Below, one piece after another: positions 32,161 through 40,062 of a stretch of DNA of 40,869 bases. Origin of the DNA: Clostridia bacterium. GTDB taxonomy: Bacteria; Bacillota; Clostridia; Christensenellales; Aristaeellaceae. Both the position numbers and the translations under genes were made by a program. Under the pieces are notes generated by a model, which saw nothing but the letters and a program-made list of their open reading frames with translations, searched no databases and was not told the origin of the DNA. Where the stretch lies: NCBI GenBank assembly GCA_017512805.1, contig JAFWES010000073.1, forward strand, positions 1 to 40,869. The letters run 5' to 3'. Each line of letters opens with the position of its first letter. Positions within the stretch are counted from its first letter, which is position 1.

Positions 32161-32942
32161 TGTATATGAAGGTGACGGCGAAATCCGCGTCCCTGCAGCG
32201 GGCGGTGGATTTCCATGTGATTCTGCCCTATCATGACGGGTATCCGAACCCGGAGCGGCCCTATCCGACGCTGGTCTTTCTGCCGGGATATTCCGGCAGC
32301 GCGGAGGAGATCCTCTTTGCCCTGCCGCTGCGGCAGATGGCGACCCTGTACGGCATGGCGATCGTTGTTCCGGATGGGGAGAATGCCTTCTATACCGACC
32401 ATCCGGAGCGGGCGAACCTGATGGGGACCTACGCGGGGGTGGAGCTGATCGGCATGGCGCGGCGCCTGTTCCCCTGCCTGAGCCCGCGCCGGGAGGACAC
32501 CTTCCTGGGGGGCATTTCCATGGGCGGCTACGGGGCGGCGGCCTTGGGCCTGGCGCATCCGGAGCTTTATTCCCGGCTGGCGCTCTTCTCCCCGGCGGCG
32601 GAGCCGGACCGGCTGCTGAGCCCGGAGAAGGCCGGAACCGAGGGCGCCGTGCCGGCGTCGCTGTTTGAATCCCTCCTGGGCAGCCGGGAGGAGTATCGGG
32701 AGAACACCCGGCTGAACCCGACGGCCGCCGCCGCGGACTATGCCCGGCGGGGACAAAATCTGCCCCTGGTGTGGATCTGCTGCGGAACGGAGGACGACCT
32801 GGTGGGGGACTCGGCCCGGCGCTTCCGGGACGCGCTGAAGCAGGCCGGCGCGGACGTCCGATGGGAGGACGGCGCCGGCGGTCACGACCTGATGTACTGG
32901 GACGCGCATCTGGAAAGCGCTTTCCGGTTTTTGAGAAACTAA
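32160..32942 (+). CDS. Cytosolic esterase, Esterase_D/tributyrin-esterase-like (second of two)
   Basis: A 260-residue paralogue of the preceding gene, with the same landmarks: PTLVFLPGYSGSAEE, VVPDGENAFYTD, GGISMGGYGAAALG (Ser), CCGTEDDLV (Asp) and GAGGHDLMYW (His). The two differ mainly between elbow and Asp, the lid region, which suggests different acyl positions or sugars rather than redundancy. ATG 32160 shares a base with the TGA of the first esterase, so translation is coupled. No signal peptide. Sequential de-esterification of one imported oligosaccharide by the pair is the simplest reading; no glycoside hydrolase accompanies them. Confidence 0.9.
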   Translation: MYMKVTAKSASLQRAVDFHVILPYHDGYPNPERPYPTLVFLPGYSGSAEEILFALPLRQMATLYGMAIVVPDGENAFYTDHPERANLMGTYAGVELIGMARRLFPCLSPRREDTFLGGISMGGYGAAALGLAHPELYSRLALFSPAAEPDRLLSPEKAGTEGAVPASLFESLLGSREEYRENTRLNPTAAAADYARRGQNLPLVWICCGTEDDLVGDSARRFRDALKQAGADVRWEDGAGGHDLMYWDAHLESAFRFLRN

Positions 32943-33006
32943 TCAGTCGCTCCGCTTTCTGAGGTATTCCCCTCCGGGGGACGCCTCGCGGCTCCGGGCG
33001 AAAAGC

Positions 33007-33036
33007 AAGGGCAGGACGCGGGAAGCGCCTGCCCTT
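33007..33036 (+). terminator. Hairpin between the esterase and lacI genes
   Basis: AAGGGCAGG (33007-33015) and CCTGCCCTT (33028-33036) pair over 9 bp, with possible CGC/GCG pairs inside the loop. GAAATAACC follows, with no T-tract. It is probably a partial terminator or processing hairpin; no separate promoter for lacI is evident after it. Confidence 0.45.
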
Positions 33037-33099
33037 GAAATAACCTGGCGAAGGATGCTATGAAAGGAAACCGATGGCTTCGGAAGGAGGAAGGAAACC

Positions 33100-34080
33100 A
33101 TGGTGACGCTGGAGGATGTGGCCGCCCGGGCGGGGGTAACGGTGACGACGGTCTCCCGGATGATCAACGGCCGGGTCCCCGTCAGCGCGAAAACCAGGAC
33201 CAAGATCGAGGACGCCATGCGGGCGCTGAACTACCGCCCCAACGAGCTGGCCCGGTCGCTGGCCAAGCAGCAGAGCAACCTGATCGGCCTGATGGTTCCC
33301 TCGGCGAAGCAGTATTTTTTTGCGGAGCTGATCCAGGAGGTCGAGGCAGCGGTGGCGGCGCAGAACTGCCAGCTGCTGCTGTGCGTGTCCGACAAGGAGC
33401 TGCACAAGGAGCGGGCCTACTATCAGATGCTCCTGGGCGACCGGGTCCGGGGGATCATCGTGGCCAGCTACAGCCAGGGCTTTGACAAGATCGCCCACCA
33501 CGGGGCGCCGCTGTTCTATATCGAGCGAAATCCCCGGGACGGGACCCCCTGCGCCTTGATGGACAGCCTGCAGGGAGGCCGGCTGGCGGCGGAGCATCTG
33601 ATCCGGAAGGAATGCCGGCGGCTATTGTATCTCAGCGGCAACGCGTCGAAGAACAGCGTTTCCCGGGAACGGTATGAGGGCTTCTGCGCCGTCTGCGCGG
33701 AAAACGGAATCGACCTGCCCGTGCTGAAGGAAGCGGGCTGGGACGAATTTGTGGCGCTGGATTACGAGCGGACGGTGGAGGAGCTCTTCCGGGACTATCC
33801 GGAGACGGACGGGATTCTGGCCTCCAACGACCTGATCGCGGCCACCGTGCTCCGGTATGCCCTGCGGCGGGGGATCCCGGTGCCGCGGAAGCTGAAGATC
33901 GTCGGGTATGACGATACCGCCTTTGCGGCCCTGTGCCCCATGGGGCTGACCACCATTCACCAGCCCATCGCCGAAATCGCGGCCTGCGCGGTGGACAGCA
34001 TCATCCGCCGGGCGGAGGGGGAGAAGGTTCCCGCCGAAACGGTGTTCCCCGTGCGGCTGGTGGAGCGGGAAACCACCTGA
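33100..34080 (+). CDS. LacI-family transcriptional regulator
   Basis: A 326-residue repressor. The N-terminal helix-turn-helix is TLEDVAARAGVTVTTVSRMI (residues 3-22), followed by the hinge helix YRPNELARSLAKQQSNLIGL. The remainder is a periplasmic-binding-protein-like effector domain (GIIVASYSQGF, DGILASNDLIAATVLRYAL, KIVGYDDTAFAAL, TTIHQPI), all typical of the family. AAGGAGGAAGG precedes ATG 33100. It sits 157 nt past the second esterase on the same strand. Its probable target is the AAGCGCTT palindrome at 28101-28120, with the imported sugar or a derivative as inducer; both are inferences. A hairpin terminator follows. Confidence 0.93.
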   Translation: MVTLEDVAARAGVTVTTVSRMINGRVPVSAKTRTKIEDAMRALNYRPNELARSLAKQQSNLIGLMVPSAKQYFFAELIQEVEAAVAAQNCQLLLCVSDKELHKERAYYQMLLGDRVRGIIVASYSQGFDKIAHHGAPLFYIERNPRDGTPCALMDSLQGGRLAAEHLIRKECRRLLYLSGNASKNSVSRERYEGFCAVCAENGIDLPVLKEAGWDEFVALDYERTVEELFRDYPETDGILASNDLIAATVLRYALRRGIPVPRKLKIVGYDDTAFAALCPMGLTTIHQPIAEIAACAVDSIIRRAEGEKVPAETVFPVRLVERETT

Positions 34081-34107
34081 TCCCCGCGGAGCGGGATCTC
34101 CGTTTTC
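34079..34107 (+). terminator. Terminator of lacI
   Basis: GATCCCCGC (34079-34087, starting within the stop codon), GGA, GCGGGATC (34091-34098), with one bulged C, followed by TCCGTTTTCTTCTTT. It separates lacI from the convergent ABC exporter gene. Confidence 0.6.
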
Positions 34108-34148
34108 TTCTTTCCCGGCGGAGGGCGCCACGCGCGGCCGAACGCCGA

Positions 34149-36023
34149 TTAACTCAGCGGCGCGGCTTCCGTTTGCGCCGCTTTTTCTCTGTCCGGGTTG
34201 AACTGGGTTTCATACAGCTCCTGATAGGTGCCGCCGGCGCGGACCAGCTCTTCGTGGGTCCCGTGCTCCACGATCCGGCCGTCCCGAACCACCAGAATCT
34301 CATCCGCCGCCAGAATGGTGGACAGCCGATGGGCGATCAGGATGGAGGTGCGCTCCTCGATCAGCGGATTGATGGCCGCCTGAATGGCCGCCTCAGAAAT
34401 GGAATCCAGGGCGGAGGTGGCTTCGTCAAAGATCAGCAGGGCGGGATCCTTCAGCAGCACCCGGGCAATGGAGATGCGCTGCTTTTCTCCGCCGGAAAGC
34501 TTCAGGCCGCGGTTGCCCACCATGGTGTCCAGGCCTTCCGGCTGACTGCTGATGAAATCATAGATGTTGGCCTTTTTGCACACCGCGATCATTTCTTCCT
34601 CGGTGGCGTCCGGCTTGGCGTAGAGCAGGTTTTGCCGGATGGTGCCGTTGAAAAGATAGGTTTCCTGCGTCACGACGCCGATCTCGTCCCGCAGGGAATG
34701 CAGCGTCAGATCCCGGACGTCCGTGCCGTCGAAGGTGACCTTCCCGGCGGAGGGGTCCCACAGCCGGGGGATGAGGTTGACGATGGTGCTCTTCCCGCTT
34801 CCGCTGGGGCCGACGATGGCCACGCAGTCGCCGCTGCGCAGCTGGAAACTGATATCCTTCAGGATCATGCGCTCCCCGTCATAGGTGAAGTCCACATGAT
34901 CAAAGACGATTTCGCCCTTCGCGTCCCGCAGCTCCCGGGCGTCCGGCCGGTCGTCGATTTCCGGCTTCATGTCGTAGTATTCAAAGATGCGGGTGAACAT
35001 GGCCATGGAGCGGATCCAGTCCACCTGGATGTTCAGCAGGCTGTTGACCGGCCCGTACATGCGGCCCAGCAGGGCTACCAGCACGGTGATATCGCCGACG
35101 CTGAGGCTGCTGTCATGCCGCATGATCAGGATGCCGCCCACCAGGTACAGCAGCATGGGGCCGATGGTGGTCAGGGTGCTCAGGAGCATGAAAAACCACC
35201 GGCCGGCCATCTTTTCCCGGATGTTCAGCTTAATCATGCGGCCGTTGGCTTCCTCGTACCGGGCATATTCCGCCTCCTCCCGTCCGAAGAGCTTGACCAG
35301 CAGCTGGCCGCTGACGGACAGGGTTTCGTTCAGGATGCCGTTGATTTCGTCGTTGCACGCCTGGGCTTCCCCTGCCAGCTTCCATCTCTTTTTGCCGGCC
35401 ATCCGGGTGGGGAGGGTGAAGAGCGGAACCACCGCGATGCCCACCAGGGCCAGGATCCAGTTCTTCTGGAACATGGCGGCGACCGCGACGATGAGCGTAA
35501 TCGTGTTGGACAGAATGCTGGTGAAGGTGTTGGTCACCACGGATTCCACCCCGGAGATATCGCTGGTCATCCGGGTGATGATGTCCCCCTGATTGGCGGA
35601 GGTGAAAAACCGCTGGGACATCTTCTGCAGATGACGGTACATCTGGTTGCGCATGTCAAAGGAGATATGCTGGGCAATCCAGTTGTTCAGATAGCTTTCC
35701 CCGATTCCGATCAGGTTGGAGGCCAGATGGAGGGTCAGGGACAGAAGAATCAGCCGGATCAGGGCGGACAGCCCCGCGCCGAACCAGCCCCCCAGATCCT
35801 TTCCCGTCAGCACGTCGATGATGTGCCCGGTCAGGATGGAAGGGAACAGGCTGCATACGGAGGAGACCGCGATGCAGCAAAGCACCAGCGCCAGCTGTTT
35901 CCAGTAGGGTTCCAGATAGGCAAAAACCCGCCGGAGCAGCGCCTTCGTGATCTTGGGCGTATTCTGTTTTTCTTCGTCCGTCAGAAAGTGATTTCTTCCT
36001 CCCGGACCGCCGGGGCCTGGCAT
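34149..36023 (-). CDS. ABC exporter, fused membrane and ATPase domains (MsbA/LmrA-like half-transporter)
   Basis: A 624-residue type IV ABC half-transporter. The membrane domain (about 40-340) has six predicted helices, starting LALVLCCIAVSSVCSLFPSI. The ATPase domain has Walker A GPSGSGKST, Q-loop VVTQETYLFNGTI, signature LSGGEKQR, Walker B LLIFDEATSALD and H-loop AHRLST, all intact. The N-terminus (PGPGGPGGRNHF) is Gly/Pro-rich with no C39 peptidase, so it is not a bacteriocin-processing exporter. A multidrug or lipid substrate is possible; the usual heterodimer partner gene is not adjacent, so it may homodimerise. AAGGAAGTG lies about 8 nt before ATG 36023. It is convergent with lacI and has its own promoter. 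Confidence 0.92.
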   Translation of the reverse strand: MPGPGGPGGRNHFLTDEEKQNTPKITKALLRRVFAYLEPYWKQLALVLCCIAVSSVCSLFPSILTGHIIDVLTGKDLGGWFGAGLSALIRLILLSLTLHLASNLIGIGESYLNNWIAQHISFDMRNQMYRHLQKMSQRFFTSANQGDIITRMTSDISGVESVVTNTFTSILSNTITLIVAVAAMFQKNWILALVGIAVVPLFTLPTRMAGKKRWKLAGEAQACNDEINGILNETLSVSGQLLVKLFGREEAEYARYEEANGRMIKLNIREKMAGRWFFMLLSTLTTIGPMLLYLVGGILIMRHDSSLSVGDITVLVALLGRMYGPVNSLLNIQVDWIRSMAMFTRIFEYYDMKPEIDDRPDARELRDAKGEIVFDHVDFTYDGERMILKDISFQLRSGDCVAIVGPSGSGKSTIVNLIPRLWDPSAGKVTFDGTDVRDLTLHSLRDEIGVVTQETYLFNGTIRQNLLYAKPDATEEEMIAVCKKANIYDFISSQPEGLDTMVGNRGLKLSGGEKQRISIARVLLKDPALLIFDEATSALDSISEAAIQAAINPLIEERTSILIAHRLSTILAADEILVVRDGRIVEHGTHEELVRAGGTYQELYETQFNPDREKAAQTEAAPLS

Positions 36024-36064
36024 CTTCGCCCACTTCCTTTCTTTCGTTCTGCGTTCCGGGAAGC

Positions 36065-36093
36065 ATGATATCAGAATGCCGGGCAGAATTCAA
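36065..36093 (-). promoter_or_regulatory. Promoter of the ABC exporter gene
   Basis: Minus-strand TTGAAT (36088-36093, four of six) and TATCAT (36065-36070, five of six) with a 17-nt spacer. The stretch 36094-36239 between this promoter and the SLOG gene contains no gene that I can support. Confidence 0.5.
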
Positions 36094-36239
36094 CCGGATT
36101 CCGGATGCGGCTGAATCAATATACCTGATCGGGAATTCTAAGCGCAGAACAAGGAATATTAGATGAATGAAGTCATTATGCAATGGGAAAAAGCAGCGGC
36201 TTCGTTTCTCATCGACCGGGATCAGGGATAAATCCTCCC

Positions 36240-36803
36240 TCATGCTTTGATGGTTGTAACGGAGATGCGTTTTTTCCTCGCGTATGCGATGGTGTTCTGC
36301 GTGCCGCCCTTGCGTCCGTTGCTCACCGCGATGAGCTTGGCGCAGTGGTCGACCATCCATTCGTTTCTTGTCTGAAACACCTTTTCTTCGTACGCCGGTG
36401 AGATGACCCGGACCGCGTCCGCGTTTTGCAGAAGAAGGTCATATTTGTTTTTCCATTCCGCCGGCCACCGGTCCGGGAATCCCGGATAGGGCACGGCGGC
36501 GATCAAATGGATGCCGGGATACTGACTCTTCAGCCGCTGTACGATTTCTCCCGCCCAGATGTCCACTCCGATGCACATGCCGGTCACGAATGTGGTATAG
36601 CCCTCCTGGATCGCCGCCATAATCATGTTTTCCAGATCCACCTTCACATCATCCAGCGGGCGCGTGATGCCCTGGGGACGATGCCCGGTGAAGCAGCAGC
36701 GGTGTCTGCGCTTTTCCTCCTCGGAGAGCGCGGCCTGCTGCTTTTTTTCGGCCTTTTTGGCCAGAGCGCCGCGGCCGAGAACGTCCTGCGGATTCTGAAT
36801 CAT
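36240..36803 (-). CDS. SLOG-superfamily protein, YpsA/DUF1273-like
   Basis: A 187-residue protein. After a charged N-terminal extension (residues 1-33) comes RRHRCCFTGHRPQGI, the YpsA/DUF1273 signature (C-x-x-T-G-H-R-P). It is followed by FVTGMCIGVDIWAGEIVQRL (G-M-A/C-x-G-x-D) and ADAVRVISPAYEE, the Rossmann-like SLOG nucleotide-binding core. SLOG proteins are proposed sensors or processors of nucleotide-derived ligands; B. subtilis YpsA affects cell division. ATG 36803 overlaps the stop of the YolD-like gene in an ATGA junction, so it is translated with that gene. Its place as last gene of a translesion-polymerase operon is unusual and hints at a stress-sensing role; that is inference. Confidence 0.85.
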   Translation of the reverse strand: MIQNPQDVLGRGALAKKAEKKQQAALSEEEKRRHRCCFTGHRPQGITRPLDDVKVDLENMIMAAIQEGYTTFVTGMCIGVDIWAGEIVQRLKSQYPGIHLIAAVPYPGFPDRWPAEWKNKYDLLLQNADAVRVISPAYEEKVFQTRNEWMVDHCAKLIAVSNGRKGGTQNTIAYARKKRISVTTIKA

Positions 36804-37330
36804 AACGCTTCATCCTCCCAACGGGGATCTTCCTCCCAAATCTCCGGAAGCATTTTCCCCCGGATCGCGGCGATGTCCCGGAACGGGATGGTCCGCTTTT
36901 CGAGCTGCAGCGCGCGCATCCCGACCCTGACGCATGGTCCGGTCACCGTGAGGTACTGTCCGCGGCATCCGTAGGCGGCGTTGTCCGGATCGTCGCAGGG
37001 GACAAAGAAGGTTACGGTGATCACGGGCCTGTTCTCCCGGGAGGCCCTGCCGTTGATGGTCAGCCGGTGAAGAATGCCCAGCTTCCGATTCAGGTCCTCT
37101 TTCGTGTCATCATCCAGGTCTCTCCGGTTTTCATATTGGATCTCTTTGGAGGCGACCGCTTCGGAAAAACCCTTCAGGGCGTCGAAGGGGGAAAAGATCT
37201 TTGCCCGCTTTCCGTAGTCCATCAAGGGGTGTTTCAGCCGGAACGCATCAAAGCCGCTGTGCTGTGGCCGCCCCTTCGCATATACGCCCGCGTATGGGAA
37301 ATCCGCCGGCATTTGCATATACCCAATCAT
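36800..37330 (-). CDS. YolD-like protein (partner of Y-family polymerase)
   Basis: A 176-residue protein. The central DYGKRAKIFSPFDALKGF and SEAVASKEIQYENR carry the YolD-like pattern (R-A/G-x-I/M-x-x-P-F-x-A-L-x-G-x-x-E-A). The family is typically encoded beside UmuC/DinB-type polymerases and thought to assist them, in a role analogous to UmuD. A C-terminal extension (VITVTFFVPCDDPDNAAY) resembles the longer clostridial members. ATG 37330 follows AAGGGGG. It begins 27 nt after the stop of the broken polymerase gene and overlaps the SLOG gene by 4 nt, so the three form one operon. The exact biochemical function is not established. Confidence 0.72.
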   Translation of the reverse strand: MIGYMQMPADFPYAGVYAKGRPQHSGFDAFRLKHPLMDYGKRAKIFSPFDALKGFSEAVASKEIQYENRRDLDDDTKEDLNRKLGILHRLTINGRASRENRPVITVTFFVPCDDPDNAAYGCRGQYLTVTGPCVRVGMRALQLEKRTIPFRDIAAIRGKMLPEIWEEDPRWEDEAL

Positions 37331-37357
37331 GTTTGCCCCCTTTCCCGGCGGACCGGG

Positions 37358-38760
37358 CTATGCCCGATGCCCGCCAATCTGCTGATTTCGCTCCAGGCTG
37401 GTTGCGCCGCTCAACAGGTTCTTGCCTGTAAATAAGGCGTTTGCGCCGAATTTGCAGCGCACCTCCAGCATGGCGCCCTGAATCTTCTTTTCCCGCTCCA
37501 GCGCCGCGTAATCGGTAAAAAAGTCGATCTGTATGGCCTGGGTGTCGGCCACAACGTTGCAGGCGCATACGCCCAGCCGCCGGTACAGAAGCCGATGATC
37601 TGTCCGCGCGTCAAACTGCGCGGCCAGCGCCGCGCCGATGGCCGACGGGCTGCCGGTGGGGACGCCCAGGTTGGCGGTGCCGCCGCTGTGCGCCGGATGC
37701 AGGCGCCCGTAAAAGTCGATGGAAAGAGGGCCTTCATACCCGGGAACCTTCTCCAGACTCTTGTAATCATAGCTCACCCACCAGGTAAAGACCGACGCTA
37801 AAAGGCGCTTCCGATACAGATCGGCGCAGAGGACGTCGATCATTTCCAGAAACACATTCCGGGCTTCCCCGTACTGATAGGGCCTGGGCAGGACCTGGCC
37901 GTTGGACAGGCTGTGGCTGTTGGTGTGGTATCCCTTGATGTCCTTCATGGTCACCGGTTCAATGCCGAAGGCATGGTCGATCAGGATCTCGCCATCGATC
38001 CCGAACGCCTTATAAAACCACTCTTCGTCATATTGCGACCTTGCGGCCACATCGCCCATGGTGAACATACAGGCCTTCATGAGCCTGCGCGCCTTGCCCG
38101 GCCCGATTTGCCAGAAATCGGTCAGCGGCTGGTGGCCCCAGAGCAGGAATTTATAGCTGTCCTCGTTCAGCTCCGCGATGCGGACCCCGTCCTGATCCGG
38201 CGGCGCCTTTTCGCGACGATGTCCATGGCCACCTTGGCCAGATAGAGATTGGTGCCGATGCCCACCGTGGCGGTGATGCCGGTTTCCTTCAGTACAGCCC
38301 GGATCATGGTGATGGCCATGAGCCGCGCCGGTTCGATCCCCTGCCGCAGGGCGGCCTTCCGATATAAGTGAAGATAAGGCGTGCAGTCGATGAAGCTTTC
38401 GTCGATGGAGTACACATGGATGTCCTCCGGCGCGGCATAGCGGAGAAAAATCGAGTAAATCTGGGCGGATACCCGCTCGTACTCCGCCATCCGCGGCACC
38501 GCGATCAGATAGGAAAGCTTTTCGCGGTGCTGAACCTCCCAGTCCCGGATCGCCTGTTTGGCCTCGAAGAGCCTGGGCCTGCCCGGCACGCCCTTGGCTT
38601 TCAGCGCCGGGGAGACGGCCAGACAGATCGTCTGGTCAGACCGGCTGGCGTCCGCCACCAGGAGGTGCGCCTTCAGGGGATCCAGCTCCCGGTACACACA
38701 CTCGACGGAGGCGTAGAAGCTTTTCATATCGATCGCGATGTAGATACGATCCTCCGGCAT
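37358..38760 (-). pseudogene. Y-family (UmuC/ImuB-like) translesion DNA polymerase, split by one frameshift
   Basis: Two adjacent frames together encode a full polymerase of about 467 residues. The N-terminal frame (from ATG 38760) has RIYIAIDMKSFYASVECVY, with the first catalytic Asp, and VYSIDESFIDCTPYL, with the Asp-Glu pair, so the active site is intact. It runs out of frame near 38208-38211. There a run of four As (minus strand, in GCGAAAAGGCG) would need a fifth to continue as APPDQDGVRIAELNED into the second frame. That frame carries DFWQIGPGKARRLMKACMFT (helix-hairpin-helix) and the little-finger domain. A homopolymer sequencing error is as likely as real mutation. AGGAGG 4 nt ahead of the GAGCCC before ATG 38760 is the ribosome site. 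Confidence 0.85.
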
Positions 38761-38762
38761 GG

Positions 38763-38889
38763 GCTCACCTCCTCGTCGTTTCCGCTCTGACGTCGCATAC
38801 GCTCGTCAATCGCGGACTCCTGTAACAGGGGTGGCACATTCCGCTCTGACTTCGCATACGCTCGTCAATCGCGGGTGCTCACCTCCTCG
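38763..38889 (-). repeat. Direct repeats with 59-nt period upstream of the polymerase gene
   Basis: A 36-nt unit (begins TTCCGCTCTGAC on the plus strand, ends CAATCGCGG) is present at 38780-38815 and 38839-38874 with one mismatch. GCTCACCTCCTCG, the complement of the polymerase ribosome site, is also duplicated at 38763-38775 and 38877-38889. A minus-strand frame from ATG within this region encodes about 29 residues (begins MRSQSGMCHPCYRS) and ends in TGA overlapping the ribosome site. Dispersed repeats of this kind recur in some gut Clostridia in my recollection, which I could not verify. Confidence 0.6.
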
Positions 38890-38911
38890 CGGCCTGTAAA
38901 AGGGTACAAGA

Positions 38912-38941
38912 AATACACCTGTTGAAATATCGTTTTTCAAC
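38912..38941 (-). promoter_or_regulatory. Promoter with inverted repeat for the translesion operon
   Basis: Minus-strand TTGAAA (38935-38940) and TGTATT (38912-38917), 17 nt apart. The region 38921-38941 is GTTGAAA, seven bases, TTTCAAC, a perfect inverted repeat embracing the -35 and part of the spacer; a repressor there would block the promoter. It does not resemble the Bacillus LexA box (CGAAC-N4-GTTCG) and has no ACTTCCTA motif. Confidence 0.45.
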
Positions 38942-38976
38942 GGGACTTTAGTTGCTTGTTATGGGTGGAGTAACGA

Positions 38977-39510
38977 TCAGAGAGATTTATCCATGTAGTT
39001 CTTGTGAGCGTAGATCGGGCTGTTCAAGTGGAAACCGCGCGCCTTCATGCTGCGGAATTTGAAGTCGAGAAGCTCCGGCGCGACGCGGAGACACCTCGCG
39101 GCTTCAAAAAACCCATACTCTCCCTGGAGCACTTTCATCACTTCATCATCGCTCAGCTGATACTCGGCGCTCCAGATATTGGCGTTCAGTTCGTCCCGGT
39201 CATTTTCATAGTTGCCATATACATCAAAATCGTGGTATTGCCGAAGCCCCTTCGCGTCGGAAGGAACCATGATGTGTCCAACCTCGTGCGCCTTAACCAG
39301 CCGCTGCAAACGGCGGGGGAAATCGGCGTTGATGCCAATCACGGGTATCCTGCTTGTGATGACGCAGAAGCCCTTGCAGGATCTGGGGTGTTTTCCCATA
39401 GAGGCATAATACAGTTCGATCCCCCGATAACGGATCAGACGGTCAATATCAGCTTCTTCTTTACGCGCTTCCTCTGCCAGCACATGTATTGTTTCATAAT
39501 CTATATTCAT
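38977..39510 (-). CDS. ImmA/IrrE-family zinc metallopeptidase
   Basis: A 177-residue cytosolic protease. LVKAHEVGHIMVPSDAKG contains the HExxH zinc motif (HEVGH, catalytic Glu), and the downstream ENDRDELNANIWSAEYQLS provides the third ligand region (E-x-x-A/x-N-x-x-A-x-x-L-L-x). PF06114 proteins such as ImmA and IrrE/PprI cleave XRE-type repressors when activated. ATG 39510 is chosen over TTG 39516 because GGAGGG lies 6 nt upstream. It follows the XRE repressor gene by 27 nt on the same strand, the standard ImmR-ImmA order, and is followed by the translesion operon promoter. Its substrate is presumably the adjacent repressor. Confidence 0.9.
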   Translation of the reverse strand: MNIDYETIHVLAEEARKEEADIDRLIRYRGIELYYASMGKHPRSCKGFCVITSRIPVIGINADFPRRLQRLVKAHEVGHIMVPSDAKGLRQYHDFDVYGNYENDRDELNANIWSAEYQLSDDEVMKVLQGEYGFFEAARCLRVAPELLDFKFRSMKARGFHLNSPIYAHKNYMDKSL

Positions 39511-39537
39511 AGCCAACCCTCCGATATATGGAAAGCA

Positions 39538-40026
39538 TCAGTTGTCTTTCCATTGATCCTGGATCGACTTGGGCGTGAACTTCTTCCGGGCGCGTTCCTT
39601 TCCCAGCGCGATGGCGCTCATGAACGCTTCCATGAAGAGATCCATGTCCTCGGTGGGGACTTCGCCGCCGGCGAAGCTTGCGACGGAATCGTCCAGCATC
39701 TTGTTGAGCTGAACGGCGTAGCGGGATCCGAACCTGCTCCTGGCGTTTTCGATGATGTTCTCCCGGTTCGCGCCTTCTTGCGGATCGTCGCTCTCATCGT
39801 CCGTCAGGTAGGTGTAGGTCACATGGAGAGCGGCGGCAAGCTTGCGGATCGTGCTGTTCCTGGGGATGGCAGCGCCGCGTTCGTAATCCGTGATCGAACG
39901 CTGGGTCACACCCACCTTATCGGCCAATTGGGTCTGGTTCATCTGCAGAGCCAGCCTGGCCTTCTTCATTTTCTCAGGAAGCTTTTCAATCTTGACTTCA
40001 GTTCCCTTACTTGCATTGTCTGACAT
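39538..40026 (-). CDS. XRE-family repressor (ImmR/cI-like)
   Basis: A 162-residue protein with an N-terminal XRE helix-turn-helix: MKKARLALQMNQTQLADKVG, then VTQRSITDYERGAAIP. A linker region leads to a C-terminal helical part (MDLFMEAFMSAIALGKERA) that probably mediates dimerisation or protease recognition. AGGAGGAAG lies just before ATG 40026; the frame extends further upstream without a ribosome site. It is co-transcribed with the ImmA/IrrE-like protease from the consensus promoter at 40129-40157. Its likely operators are the ACTTCCTA boxes in that promoter, giving autoregulation. It resembles ICEBs1 ImmR and Deinococcus DdrO in layout; the target genes are not proven. Confidence 0.88.
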   Translation of the reverse strand: MSDNASKGTEVKIEKLPEKMKKARLALQMNQTQLADKVGVTQRSITDYERGAAIPRNSTIRKLAAALHVTYTYLTDDESDDPQEGANRENIIENARSRFGSRYAVQLNKMLDDSVASFAGGEVPTEDMDLFMEAFMSAIALGKERARKKFTPKSIQDQWKDN

Positions 40027-40062
40027 GCTTCTTCCTCCTGCCCTAAAAAATATTTCTTGGAA

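Noticed and set aside
34149-36023. The ABC exporter as processing transporter for the double-glycine-leader peptide
   Set aside because: It begins directly with a short Gly/Pro-rich tail and the membrane domain. The N-terminal C39 peptidase domain with its catalytic Cys and His is missing, and the gene is 26 kb away.
38912-38941. A LexA (SOS) box upstream of the polymerase operon
   Set aside because: The inverted repeat GTTGAAA-N7-TTTCAAC lacks the CGAAC-N4-GTTCG core of Gram-positive LexA sites, so SOS control is not supported by sequence.
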